A stretch of 64,000 bases of DNA from an uncultured Bacilli bacterium (GTDB lineage Bacteria; Bacillota_I; Bacilli_A; RF39; UBA660): assembly GCA_934095845.1 (NCBI GenBank), contig CAKOKS010000001.1, positions 124,001-188,000 on the forward strand. Reading direction: 5' to 3'. The number at the start of each line of letters is the position of its first letter. Position 1 is the first letter of the stretch. Of the stretch, positions 53,051-61,772 are shown one piece after another. The notes beneath the pieces are model-generated. The model was not told the DNA's origin. It was given only the letters and a program-made list of their open reading frames with translations, and ran no database searches. The translations under genes and the position numbers were made by a program.

Positions 53051-53853
53051 TTTGCAAAACATATATCTTTTTGAAATAATTTTTTGTCTATTACATTAAT
53101 TAATTCATAGAAAATGAAAGATAATAATAGAAGTAAAAAAATACCACACATAACTAGAGATAAGTTAAATACTTGAGTACCATATAAAATTAAATAACCG
53201 ATACCTTTTTTACAACTTAAGAATTCACCCATGATAACACCTATAAGTGATAAAGATAGATTTAATCGAAGTGCTGAAATAACTTCATTCCTACTTGATG
53301 GAATAATAAGTTTAAATATAATATCCCTCTTAGAGGCATTTAACACTTTAAATAATTTTATTCTATCCTTATCAGTGTTAAAAAAACCATTTAATATAGT
53401 CGTGAACGTTACAATTAAATTAATTAAAAGAGCCATAAATATTATAGATTTAGTATTAGCTCCCATCCAAATTATTATAAGTGGACCTAAGGCTACTTTT
53501 GGTAAGCTATTAATCATTGTAATAAAAGGATCCATTATTTTTTTTATTGTTGGAAATATATAAAAGAATAAAGCTAGAAAAAATGAAATAATAACAGAGA
53601 GTAAAAAGGAAACAATTACTTCTAAACTAGTTACATATATATGTATAAATAAATTATTTTCTTTATATAAAGTAATTAAAGTTTTAATAATCTCACTTGG
53701 AGAAGAAAAAATAAAAGAATTTATTAATTCATGATTACTTGCATATTCCCATGAAAAAATAAAAGCTATGAGTAATGAAATTTGTGATAGTAAGATAACT
53801 ATTTTTTTTCTTTTCCTTTTTTTGAGATATAATGCTTGTTCTTTACTCATCAT
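53029..53853 (-). CDS. ABC transporter permease (SsuC/TauC/ThiX type)
   Basis: About 274 aa with six helices and the BPD_transp_1 coupling-helix region (EVISALRLNLSLSLIGVIMGEFL). Start ATG 53853 lies 7 nt after GGAGG, which is inside the end of the ATPase gene (11-bp overlap). Part of a substrate-binding/ATPase/permease importer; the substrate class is NitT/TauT-like (sulfonate, pyrimidine or similar), not resolved. Confidence 0.88.
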   Translation of the reverse strand: MMSKEQALYLKKRKRKKIVILLSQISLLIAFIFSWEYASNHELINSFIFSSPSEIIKTLITLYKENNLFIHIYVTSLEVIVSFLLSVIISFFLALFFYIFPTIKKIMDPFITMINSLPKVALGPLIIIWMGANTKSIIFMALLINLIVTFTTILNGFFNTDKDRIKLFKVLNASKRDIIFKLIIPSSRNEVISALRLNLSLSLIGVIMGEFLSCKKGIGYLILYGTQVFNLSLVMCGIFLLLLLSFIFYELINVIDKKLFQKDICFAKKIKEFE

Positions 53854-54580
53854 GCATATACCTCCAAATGTCATCATATAATTTAGTTATATAATTTTCT
53901 TTTCGTATTTCACTTGGCAATTTATCTTCTTTTTTTAATGTAATAATTTTTTTTATCTTACCTGGTCTTGGAGTTAAAATGATTAATTTATCACATAGAG
54001 TAATTCCTTCCATAATATCATGAGAAATAATTACTGTTGTAATATTTAATTCTTTTATTATTTTATAAACATCATCACTTATTTTTATTCTTGAATCAAT
54101 ATCTAATTTAGAAAATGGTTCATCAAGAAGTAAAATATTTGGTTTTATTGCTAAAGTTCTAATTAAAGCAAGTCTTTGTCGCATTCCGCCAGATAAATTA
54201 CTTGGATATTCATTTTTAAAATCAAATAATCCGTATTTTTTTAATAAAGTATTAACGTATTCTATTGATTCTTTATTAACCATTTTTTTAAGTTTTAAAC
54301 CAAGTATTGCATTTTCATAAACAGTTAACCAAGGAAGAAGAGCATCTGTTTGCATCATATAACCAATAACTAATTTTTGATTTTCTCTTATATAACCTGA
54401 AGTTGGACTTTCAATTTTAGTTATTATATTAAATAATGTTGATTTACCACATCCACTCATGCCAATTATTCCAAGGATACTATTTTTTTCAATATCAAAA
54501 GTAATATCTTCTAGAGCAACAACTTCTTTTGTTGGTGTATGATATTTTTTAGATAAAGAAACTACATTAATTAAATTCAT
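53843..54580 (-). CDS. ABC transporter ATPase (NitT/TauT family)
   Basis: 245 aa. Walker A GMSGCGKST, Q-loop MMQTDALLPW, signature LSGGMRQR, Walker B ILLLDEPF and H-loop VIISHDI. Overlaps the binding-protein gene upstream by 14 bp and the permease downstream by 11 bp, so the three are translated together. Confidence 0.95.
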   Translation of the reverse strand: MNLINVVSLSKKYHTPTKEVVALEDITFDIEKNSILGIIGMSGCGKSTLFNIITKIESPTSGYIRENQKLVIGYMMQTDALLPWLTVYENAILGLKLKKMVNKESIEYVNTLLKKYGLFDFKNEYPSNLSGGMRQRLALIRTLAIKPNILLLDEPFSKLDIDSRIKISDDVYKIIKELNITTVIISHDIMEGITLCDKLIILTPRPGKIKKIITLKKEDKLPSEIRKENYITKLYDDIWRYMHDE

Positions 54581-55523
54581 AAACTAATTCTTTAAAATCA
54601 GCATAATTATCTAATTCTTTATTATCAATCATAATATTTTCTAAGTTAATCATTATATCTTCAGAAATTTTAGGTGTATCTAACCAAGAATCATATGATT
54701 TATAGTTATCAACCATTTTTATTAAGTCATCCATATCTGTATCTGGAAATTCACTTTTAATAACTTCAGCTATTTCTTTACTTGTGTGATTTTTTACATA
54801 ATCAAGACCTTTTTCAATTCCTTTATAAAAAGTCTTGTATTTATCTTCATTATTTTTAATATTTGATTCTAAGGCATTAAAAGCAGTGTATGGAACAACA
54901 CCTGAATAAGTTCCAACAGATGTGGCTATATAGTATTTACCTGTTTTGGCAAGAGTAGTTGCATTTGGTTCAAATAAATTAACTCCATCACCTGTACCAG
55001 CAATAAAAGCACTTGTTAGGTTAGCAAATTCAACTGATGAATCTATTTTAACATTTTTTACATTTTCATTTTTTAAAGCATTTTTGAAATTTAATAATGG
55101 CATACCGCCACTTCTTCCAGCTAAAATAGTTAAACCTTCAATATTTTTAAATTCATTATATTTTATGCCTTTTCTTAAAACTAAGAATTGGCCATCTCTT
55201 TTAGTTAAACCAGCGAATGATTTTACTTTATCTTTATTTTTGCTGTTGGCATAAATTGTAGCTTCGGGACCACATAAACCAATATCAGCATCTTTAGATA
55301 AAACAGCAGCAACAACATTATTGGCACCACTTGTTAAAATTACTTCAATATCTAAATTTTCAAAATAATTATTATGAATTGCTACATACCATGGAGCATA
55401 GAATACTGAATGAGTTACTTCAGCCACCACAAATTTCTTGTTTTCTTCATGTTTTTTATTTGCACATGCAGTAAGTGTGATTAAAGTTAAACCAATAACT
55501 AAAACACAAATAAATCTTTTCAA
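54567..55523 (-). CDS. ABC transporter substrate-binding lipoprotein (NMT1/THI5-like)
   Basis: About 318 aa. Signal peptide with lipobox TLTAC, then VTHSVFYAPWYVAIHNNYF and ADIGLCGPEATIYA, typical of NitT/TauT/ThiY binding proteins. Start: TTG 55523 is 6 nt after GAAGGA and gives a compact signal peptide; an in-frame ATG at 55541 precedes that site and is less likely. No riboswitch was recognised in the 30-bp gap upstream, so the ligand is open (HMP, riboflavin or sulfonates). Confidence 0.87.
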   Translation of the reverse strand: MKRFICVLVIGLTLITLTACANKKHEENKKFVVAEVTHSVFYAPWYVAIHNNYFENLDIEVILTSGANNVVAAVLSKDADIGLCGPEATIYANSKNKDKVKSFAGLTKRDGQFLVLRKGIKYNEFKNIEGLTILAGRSGGMPLLNFKNALKNENVKNVKIDSSVEFANLTSAFIAGTGDGVNLFEPNATTLAKTGKYYIATSVGTYSGVVPYTAFNALESNIKNNEDKYKTFYKGIEKGLDYVKNHTSKEIAEVIKSEFPDTDMDDLIKMVDNYKSYDSWLDTPKISEDIMINLENIMIDNKELDNYADFKELVYEFN

Positions 55524-55571
55524 AATAATCCTTCTTTCCATTTTGTATTTCTAATTTAGTATATGTGTTTA

Positions 55572-56174
55572 TTAACCAACTGTGATTATTTTTCTAGATT
55601 TAATTTTTTTGATAATAAAATAAATGCATAGAAATGCTAGAAAAATTATAAATGAATAATCTTCAAAAAAAGTAGTTATAATTTCCCATTTATCTTTTAA
55701 AAAATATCCAATAAAAATAAATATTGTATTCCAAATTAAACTACCAATAGTTGTAAGAATAACAAATAATTTTATATCCATTTTAGAAAGACCTGCAGGA
55801 ATAGATATAAAACTTCTTATTATGGGAACGAATCTTCCAAAAAAAATAGATTTTTTTCCATTAGTTTTAAAGTGATTTATAGATTTTTTTACATTTTCAC
55901 TCTTTAATCCACAGATTCTAAGAAACTTAAAATTAAGTAATTTTAAACCTATAAAATAAGCAAGATAATAAAGAATTAACGCTCCAATTATAGAACCAAG
56001 TGTTGAAGATATTATAATAAGTAATAAGTTTAAACTCGCATATTTAGAAATAAAACCAGAGAATGAAAGAATTATTTCTGATGGAATAGGAGGTATTATA
56101 TTTTCTAAAGCAATTAAAAAAGTTATACCAAAATAACCATATTTATTTATGATATTAAAGATTATATTTTTCAA
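55572..56174 (-). CDS. DedA family membrane protein
   Basis: 200 aa. SNARE-associated/VTT signature with ENIIPPIPSEIILSFSGF, FFGRFVPIIRSFISIPAG and a C-terminal helix. Some DedA proteins flip undecaprenyl phosphate (UptA) or phosphatidylethanolamine. TTG start preceded by AGGTGA. Probably first gene of the importer operon (30-bp gap), though the pairing looks incidental. Confidence 0.9.
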   Translation of the reverse strand: MKNIIFNIINKYGYFGITFLIALENIIPPIPSEIILSFSGFISKYASLNLLLIIISSTLGSIIGALILYYLAYFIGLKLLNFKFLRICGLKSENVKKSINHFKTNGKKSIFFGRFVPIIRSFISIPAGLSKMDIKLFVILTTIGSLIWNTIFIFIGYFLKDKWEIITTFFEDYSFIIFLAFLCIYFIIKKIKSRKIITVG

Positions 56175-56230
56175 TTATATCACCTAATTAATATTATGTG
56201 ATTAAAATAATATTTAATATACATTTTCTG

Positions 56231-56259
56231 TTTACACTTATATTTTTTTTTGCTATAAT
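56231..56259 (+). promoter_or_regulatory. Promoter of the coiled-coil protein gene
   Basis: TTTACA (56231-56236), 17 bp, TGC-TATAAT extended -10 (TATAAT 56254-56259). Confidence 0.75.
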
Positions 56260-56288
56260 TTATGAAGAGAATAGAGAGGTATTTTGTT

Positions 56289-58079
56289 ATGGAAAAAATG
56301 ATTGGGGTAATTAATGATAATTTAAAATCTGTTATAAGTGGAATTAAAAGTCACAGAGTTGATACAGAAAAAGAATTAGCTAGAGTTAATAAAGAAATTG
56401 AAGATAAAGCAGGTATTGCACGCCAATATGGAATAAGTGTAGATGATTCTAAAAGTGTAATTGCTTCATTAGAAGAAGAAATACATGGATTTGAAAATGA
56501 TTTAGTTGAGTTATCCGATAAATTTAAAAACTTTAGAGAGTTATTAGCTACTGGTAATAAAGAAATTAGTAACAAAATACTTGAAAAAAGAACTTTAATA
56601 AGTAAAGAAACTCAAAACATTAAAGATATAACTGAAAAAGCAGAAACTTTAAAAAATGAGATTATTGAACTTGAAGATAATAAAGAAAAATTAGAAGGTG
56701 AACTTAAGAAAGCTAAAGTTTTAGAAAAATATTATGAATCAAGTATTAATTCAATAATTGATTATTCTGTTAACCATAAAGATGAACTTGATAGTTTTGT
56801 TGGTAATGAAATTAAAGAAGAATTAGATGTTGATGTTGAAGAAATAAATGAAAAAGATTTAAATCATGAAATAGATGATTCAGTATTTGAAGAAATTGAT
56901 CATATTTCAGATATTGATGAAGTAGAAACAGATGAAATAAAAGAAGATGAAAGTGATGATGAAGAAGATGTTTCTTCTAATAAAGAACTTTCTATAAAAG
57001 ATGAACTTGATAATATAATAGCTTCAGGACAAGATTTAGAAAATCATGAAATGGAATATGAGTTAGATGAAGATATTCCTGATGTTGGAAACTTAATTGA
57101 TGAAGATATAGATTTTAGTGGAATAGAAGAAAAAGAACCTGAAGAAGAAAGCCATGAAGAAGTTCAAGAGAAACAAGAAAATGATGAAGAAGATACAATT
57201 CTTGATGATAATTTATTTAATGAAGAAAAGGAAACTTCTTATAAATTAGAAGAAGATGACAATACTGATAATACAATAAATTTATTTATTCCAGATTATT
57301 TAACTGAAGAACCTGTTAAAGAAGATGGGGTAGAAAGTTTATTTAATCCAGAAGAATTTAAAGATGTAGAAGAAAGTGAAAATGCTTTAAATAGCATGAA
57401 TGCTTCAATTTTTGATTCTAATGATGATTTAGACTCATCACTTTTAGATTTAGGTTTAGATAAATTTAGATTTAGTGATGAGGATGTTAATAAACTAGAA
57501 AAAAACTTTAATAAAGAAAATACTTCTAAATTCCTTAATATAATGGAAAAACATGGTTTAGATAAAACACTTATTTATACAAGTGTTGATACACTTTTAG
57601 AGGTTACTCCTCAAAACTTAGATCATATTTTAACTTTACTTGAACATACAAATGCAACAAGTGATGATATATCTTATGTATTTAATATGTTAAATAAAGT
57701 AAATATTAACAAATTAGAAGAAGTAGTTGATCGTGCTAAAGAAGATGAACTTGCTAATTTACTATTTGCTTCAATGGATTATAGTAATAACTGTGAACTT
57801 ATGATTAAACTTGGGTTTACTAAAGATGAAGAAAAGAAATTTAAAAAGAATTTAACTGATGAAGAAGTTTTAATATTTAATACTTTTAGTGATATTGTTA
57901 TTAAAAACTATAATACAATAAATGCTTTAAATGTTGATAATGCTAGAGGTTGTTTAATTGAACATCCATCAAGATTTATTTTTAATCCAAGTAGATTTAA
58001 TGCTATTTTAGATAAATATGATAAATCAGATTTAATAAGATGTATTAATAAAAATATTGCAGTAATTGATCGTTTATAA
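56289..58079 (+). CDS. Large acidic coiled-coil protein, unknown
   Basis: About 596 aa. Residues 1-165 are predicted coiled coil; about 190-400 is a highly acidic, low-complexity region rich in Glu/Asp; the last 180 residues form a helical domain of short repeats (FLNIMEKHGLDKTLIY, VTPQNLDHILTLLEHTN). No membrane segment. No family recognised; a structural or nucleoid/cytoskeletal role is only a guess. AGAGAGG site supports ATG 56289. Confidence 0.6.
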   Translation: MEKMIGVINDNLKSVISGIKSHRVDTEKELARVNKEIEDKAGIARQYGISVDDSKSVIASLEEEIHGFENDLVELSDKFKNFRELLATGNKEISNKILEKRTLISKETQNIKDITEKAETLKNEIIELEDNKEKLEGELKKAKVLEKYYESSINSIIDYSVNHKDELDSFVGNEIKEELDVDVEEINEKDLNHEIDDSVFEEIDHISDIDEVETDEIKEDESDDEEDVSSNKELSIKDELDNIIASGQDLENHEMEYELDEDIPDVGNLIDEDIDFSGIEEKEPEEESHEEVQEKQENDEEDTILDDNLFNEEKETSYKLEEDDNTDNTINLFIPDYLTEEPVKEDGVESLFNPEEFKDVEESENALNSMNASIFDSNDDLDSSLLDLGLDKFRFSDEDVNKLEKNFNKENTSKFLNIMEKHGLDKTLIYTSVDTLLEVTPQNLDHILTLLEHTNATSDDISYVFNMLNKVNINKLEEVVDRAKEDELANLLFASMDYSNNCELMIKLGFTKDEEKKFKKNLTDEEVLIFNTFSDIVIKNYNTINALNVDNARGCLIEHPSRFIFNPSRFNAILDKYDKSDLIRCINKNIAVIDRL

Positions 58080-58106
58080 TAAGGAGAGAAATCTTCTTAT
58101 TTTTTT
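58078..58106 (+). terminator. Terminator after the coiled-coil gene
   Basis: AATAAGGAGA / TCTTCTTATT (58078-58087, 58092-58101) with GAAA loop and T run. Confidence 0.9.
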
Positions 58107-58137
58107 GTAAAAGAATTGTAAAAGAAAGTGTATAAAT

Positions 58138-58166
58138 TGTCATATATTGTCAAACTTTGTTATAAT
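58138..58166 (+). promoter_or_regulatory. Extended -10 promoter with 0A-like half sites, glucosaminidase gene
   Basis: TGTCATA (58138) and TGTCAAA (58148) are 10 bp apart, resembling relaxed 0A boxes, followed by TTGTTATAAT (TATAAT 58161-58166). Spo0A control is possible but weaker than at the other three sites. Confidence 0.35.
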
Positions 58167-58190
58167 TAATGTGTATAGGTAGGTGTAATT

Positions 58191-59948
58191 ATGAAAAAAA
58201 GATGTTTTTTATTTCTTGTATTAGTTTCTTTAATTATGCCTAGTTTTGTTAGTGCAAGATCAATTTCAGGTGTAGTTTCTGGAACTGATGTACGTTTAAG
58301 AAAAGGACCTGGGACTAATTATGACAAGATAAAAAGTGTTTCAACTGGTGAAACATTTAATATGAATACAGATGAACTATTTAAAGATGAAGGTGGATGC
58401 CCAAACGGATGGTATAAAATTATTGTTGATGGGGCTGATGCCTATATTTGTTCAAATTATTTAAAAGTAACAGTTGTTGAAGAACCTAAAGAAGATAATA
58501 CTGAAGCTAAAACTGAATGTGAGAAACAAATGAAAGAAAAAGGTTTTCCATCTTCTTATTGGAATGGATTATGTACAATGAAACTTGCTCATCCAAATTG
58601 GAATTTTGAAGCTGAAGCTAAAGATATTAATGGAAATGTAATCGATTTTAATGCCAGCGTTAATGCTTTTGGATGTGGTAGTTCAACAATATCTTCTAGC
58701 AGTAGAAGTGATTTTATTGATACAACCTGTACTAAAAAGTTTGATTCAGGTTACAGTGCTGCTAGCAGAGAAGCTATAAGATACTATTTAGATCCAAGAA
58801 ACTTTTTAAATGAAAAAAGTGTATTTATGTTTGAAAATTATAAAACTAATTCAACAATAAGTGCTGATGATTATAAAAAAGCAGCAACTAAAGTTTTTAA
58901 TAATAATTTTTTAATTCAAAAAATACCTGCTTTAACAGAGTTTATCAAGAATTCAAGTTTGAATATTGGTGTATCTCAAATGGCAATTGCATCACGTGTT
59001 AGACAAGAACTAGGGTCAGGTAAACTTACAAGTGGAACTTATTCTGGGCAACTTTACTCATGCGTGAGTGGTAATTATACAACGAGATATGGAATAACTT
59101 ATAATGGAAATTCTTTAGATAGTTACTATAACTTCTTTAATATAGCAGCTTATGATGGATCTAATGTAACTCAAAAAGCTCTTATTTATGCTTTTAATCA
59201 TGGTTGGGGTGGAACAGGAAACATGGATGCTGACCGTCAAACAGCTATGAATGGTGGAACAGATTTTATAAATAAAAATTATGTTGGTGTAGGTCAAGAT
59301 ACTGCTTATTATCAAAAATTTAATATTTTTCCAGATAATTCAGAAAAGAGATATTTACATCCATATATGACAAATGTTAAGGCTCCGGAAAGTGAAGCTG
59401 CAATTATGTATAATGCTTATAAAGCTGTTGGAATGTTAGAAAGTTCATTTAACTTTATTATTCCAGTATATGCTAATATGGATGAAAATTATAATCCAGG
59501 AACTACCCCTGATGAAGTTGGTAAAGTAGATGCAAGTGTAGCTGTAATTTCTTCTGGATATAGATATGAAACAGGTTACATTTCTAATATTGAGGTTGGT
59601 ACCAATGTTGGAGACTTAAAAGCAAACTTAGAAAGTAAAGGTGTAAGTGTTGTTGTTACTAATGCTAGTGGTGCAGCAGTTGATGATACTTTAAAAACTG
59701 GATATAAAGTTACAATTTCTGGTAATACAACTGAAACTTTAGAAATAGTAATATATGGGGATGCATCTGGTGATGGAGAAATAAACGCTCTTGATTTACT
59801 TAAAGTTCAAAAAGATATACTTGGAACTTCTAAATTAAGTGGAGCTTATAAAAAAGCAGGAGATGCAAGTAAAGATGAATCTATTAATGCATTAGATTTA
59901 TTAAAAATACAAAAGAATATTTTAGGTTCTTCTAAAATAGAACAATAG
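58191..59948 (+). CDS. Secreted SH3/N-acetylglucosaminidase with C-terminal type I dockerin
   Basis: 585 aa. Signal peptide (1-22), bacterial SH3 domain (about 27-95, VRLRKGPGTNYDKI), a LytD-like glucosaminidase domain (about 110-430; REAIRYYLDPRNFLNE, QMAIASRVRQELGSG, YNFFNIAAYDG, ALIYAFNHGWGG), and at the C-terminus two dockerin repeats with Ca-binding loops (GDASGDGEINALDLLKVQKD and GDASKDESINALDLLKIQKN). It cleaves glycan strands of peptidoglycan and is built to bind a cohesin. The next gene encodes one. Confidence 0.88.
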   Translation: MKKRCFLFLVLVSLIMPSFVSARSISGVVSGTDVRLRKGPGTNYDKIKSVSTGETFNMNTDELFKDEGGCPNGWYKIIVDGADAYICSNYLKVTVVEEPKEDNTEAKTECEKQMKEKGFPSSYWNGLCTMKLAHPNWNFEAEAKDINGNVIDFNASVNAFGCGSSTISSSSRSDFIDTTCTKKFDSGYSAASREAIRYYLDPRNFLNEKSVFMFENYKTNSTISADDYKKAATKVFNNNFLIQKIPALTEFIKNSSLNIGVSQMAIASRVRQELGSGKLTSGTYSGQLYSCVSGNYTTRYGITYNGNSLDSYYNFFNIAAYDGSNVTQKALIYAFNHGWGGTGNMDADRQTAMNGGTDFINKNYVGVGQDTAYYQKFNIFPDNSEKRYLHPYMTNVKAPESEAAIMYNAYKAVGMLESSFNFIIPVYANMDENYNPGTTPDEVGKVDASVAVISSGYRYETGYISNIEVGTNVGDLKANLESKGVSVVVTNASGAAVDDTLKTGYKVTISGNTTETLEIVIYGDASGDGEINALDLLKVQKDILGTSKLSGAYKKAGDASKDESINALDLLKIQKNILGSSKIEQ

Positions 59949-59957
59949 GAGGAAAAT

Positions 59958-61271
59958 ATGAAAAAAATAAAAGTTTTATTAATTGGAATACTTACAAGTT
60001 TATTACTACCAGGATTTGTTTTTGCCTCAAATGCAAGCATAAGCGTTAAAACAAATGGAAGCGCAGTTGTTGGAAACACTATAACAGCAACTGTTACTGT
60101 TTCAAGTTCATCACCTATGGGTTCATGGCAATTTTTAATCAACTATGACAATTCTAAATTGAAACTTACTAGTGGAGCTACAAGTGTAGCAGATTATACT
60201 ACTAGTGCAGCTGGTGTAAAATCAAAAAGTTATACATTAAAGTTTCAAGCTTTAAAAAGTGGATCAGCTTCCATTAATGTTGGTAGTTATCTAGTTTATG
60301 CTATTGATGAAACAAAGATGAATGTATCAGTTAAATCAGCAACTGTTAATTTAAGAACTCAAGCTGAAATAGAAGCTAGTTATTCCAAAAATGCTAATTT
60401 AAAAAGTTTAGGAGTTGAAAATTATTCAATAAGTCCTGGATTTAGTAAAGATATGTTTGAATATAGCTTAGAAGTTGAAAATGATGTTGAAAAAGTTAAT
60501 ATAGTAGGTGCAGTAGAAGATTCAACTGCAAGAGTTTCTGGTTTAGGAGAAGTTGAATTAACTGAAGGAACAAACAAGATTGAAGTGGTTGTAACTGCTC
60601 AAAAAGGAAATACAAATAAATATACTTTAACAATTACAAGAAAAGAACTTGATCCAATAAGTGTAAAAATAGATGATTTAGATTATACAATTGTTAGAAA
60701 AAGTGATGCATTACCTAGTTATCAAACATTTACAATAGATAAAATAACTTATGAAGATAATGAAATACCAGTTTTAAAAAATGATCAATATACTTTAATT
60801 GGCGTAAAAGATAATGAAGGTAATGTAAGTACTTATATATATGAAAATGGAAAAATTACTAGAAAATATATTGAAATAAAAAGTAATCTTTTCAGTGTTT
60901 ATCCATTAGATTTAGTTAAAGATAAAAACCTATCTTTCTTGGGAACTACAAAAATAACAATAGACGGTTTAACAATAGATGCTTATAAAATAAACGGAAG
61001 TGAAAATGTTATTATCTATGGATATAATGTTGATTCAAATGAAAAAGGATATTTCTTATTTGATACAAAGAATAAAGTTGTTTCTCAATATGATGAAAAA
61101 ATAACTGAAAGTTTAAATAAAATAGTTAATAATTATAAATATATATTATTTGCATCATTAGGTATTATAATTTTACTATTAATATTACTTATATTTAAAA
61201 GAAAAAAGAATGGTGTAAAAAAAGAAAAGAAACAAAAACATAAAGAAGAAAAAACTATTGTAAACGAATAA
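59958..61271 (+). CDS. Membrane-anchored cohesin-domain protein
   Basis: 437 aa. Signal peptide (1-24), a cohesin-like beta domain (about 25-135; VVGNTITATVTVSSSSPMGS, FLINYDNSKLKL, YTLKFQALKSGSASI), a cadherin-like beta-sandwich (about 145-225; LKSLGVENYSISPGFSKDMF), an unknown beta domain, one transmembrane helix (about 391-413) and a Lys-rich cytoplasmic tail. It is placed to hold the dockerin-bearing glucosaminidase from the upstream gene at the membrane. 9-bp gap, GGAGG site. Confidence 0.85.
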   Translation: MKKIKVLLIGILTSLLLPGFVFASNASISVKTNGSAVVGNTITATVTVSSSSPMGSWQFLINYDNSKLKLTSGATSVADYTTSAAGVKSKSYTLKFQALKSGSASINVGSYLVYAIDETKMNVSVKSATVNLRTQAEIEASYSKNANLKSLGVENYSISPGFSKDMFEYSLEVENDVEKVNIVGAVEDSTARVSGLGEVELTEGTNKIEVVVTAQKGNTNKYTLTITRKELDPISVKIDDLDYTIVRKSDALPSYQTFTIDKITYEDNEIPVLKNDQYTLIGVKDNEGNVSTYIYENGKITRKYIEIKSNLFSVYPLDLVKDKNLSFLGTTKITIDGLTIDAYKINGSENVIIYGYNVDSNEKGYFLFDTKNKVVSQYDEKITESLNKIVNNYKYILFASLGIIILLLILLIFKRKKNGVKKEKKQKHKEEKTIVNE

Positions 61272-61281
61272 CATAATTTTA

Positions 61282-61310
61282 AAAGTCATGTTTAACACAT
61301 GATTTTTTTT
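61282..61310 (+). terminator. Terminator after cohesin gene
   Basis: TCATGT / ACATGA stem (61286-61291, 61297-61302), extended by A-T pairs, and T run. Confidence 0.8.
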
Positions 61311-61349
61311 ATTAAATAGAAAAATATAAAAACTATTAGGTTCTAATTT

Positions 61350-61398
61350 TGTCGACATTTGTCGAGTCTATTGACATACGTATTTTAGCCTTTATAAT
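61350..61398 (+). promoter_or_regulatory. 0A boxes and consensus promoter of the small hydrophobic peptide gene
   Basis: TGTCGAC (61350), TGTCGAG (61360), ATTGACA (61370) with exact 10-bp period; the last contains the -35 TTGACA (61371-61376), followed by a 16-bp spacer and TATAAT (61393-61398). A fully consensus sigma-A promoter with 0A boxes abutting the -35. Confidence 0.7.
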
Positions 61399-61406
61399 AA
61401 CCATTC

Positions 61407-61665
61407 GAGAAGCAGAGGAAGATGCTTATCACTTTCCAAGAAGAGGCTAAAATTCAGGTGGGTTTTGGTTAAGTAGTACAAAAAGGAGTGTGATACGAAT
61501 GAAGAAAGATAATCACATAAGGTTACTTTATTTAATCGTTTTTGTATTGTTAATAATAATATTAAAATTATTATGGCAATAAAAAAAGCATCTTTATTCT
61601 ACTGAATAAGGATGCTACACAAACAACGTGGTAAGCATCAGCCTCTTATGAAACTCTTGCTTCTC
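61407..61665. repeat. Inverted-repeat blocks flanking the hydrophobic peptide gene
   Basis: GAGAAGCA (61407-61414) with TGCTTCTC (61658-61665), GATGCTTATCAC (61421-61432) with GTGGTAAGCATC (61628-61639), and AAGAGGCT (61441-61448) with AGCCTCTT (61640-61647). Confidence 0.7.
61499..61582 (+). CDS. 27-aa hydrophobic peptide, type I toxin candidate
   Basis: 27 aa: short charged start (KKDNHIR) and one membrane helix (LLYLIVFVLLIIILKLLW). AAAAGGAG site 10 nt before the ATG, long 5' leader of about 95 nt from the consensus promoter. A convergent antisense transcript overlaps its 3' end, and inverted repeats flank the frame, an arrangement like TxpA/RatA and BsrG/SR4. No sequence family recognised. 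Confidence 0.6.
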   Translation: MKKDNHIRLLYLIVFVLLIIILKLLWQ

Positions 61666-61668
61666 ACT
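61581..61668 (-). ncRNA. Convergent antisense RNA (candidate antitoxin)
   Basis: Minus-strand promoter: TTTACA (plus-strand TGTAAA 61698-61703), 17 bp, TATATT (plus-strand AATATA 61675-61680). Terminator: AGCATCTTTATTC paired with GAATAAGGATGCT (61587-61599, 61604-61616) and a plus-strand A run 61581-61587 that is the T tail on this strand. Predicted length about 88 nt, overlapping the end of the peptide frame. Confidence 0.6.
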
Positions 61669-61772
61669 AAATTAAATATAACATGAGACATATAAAATGT
61701 AAATATTTACACATAATATTAATATTAAATATAATGTACAACAAAAATACTGTATACTTAGTATAGAATGGT

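Noticed and set aside
55542..55571. Riboswitch (TPP/FMN) ahead of the ABC importer
   Set aside because: Only 30 bp separate it from dedA, and no conserved core is present there or upstream of dedA.
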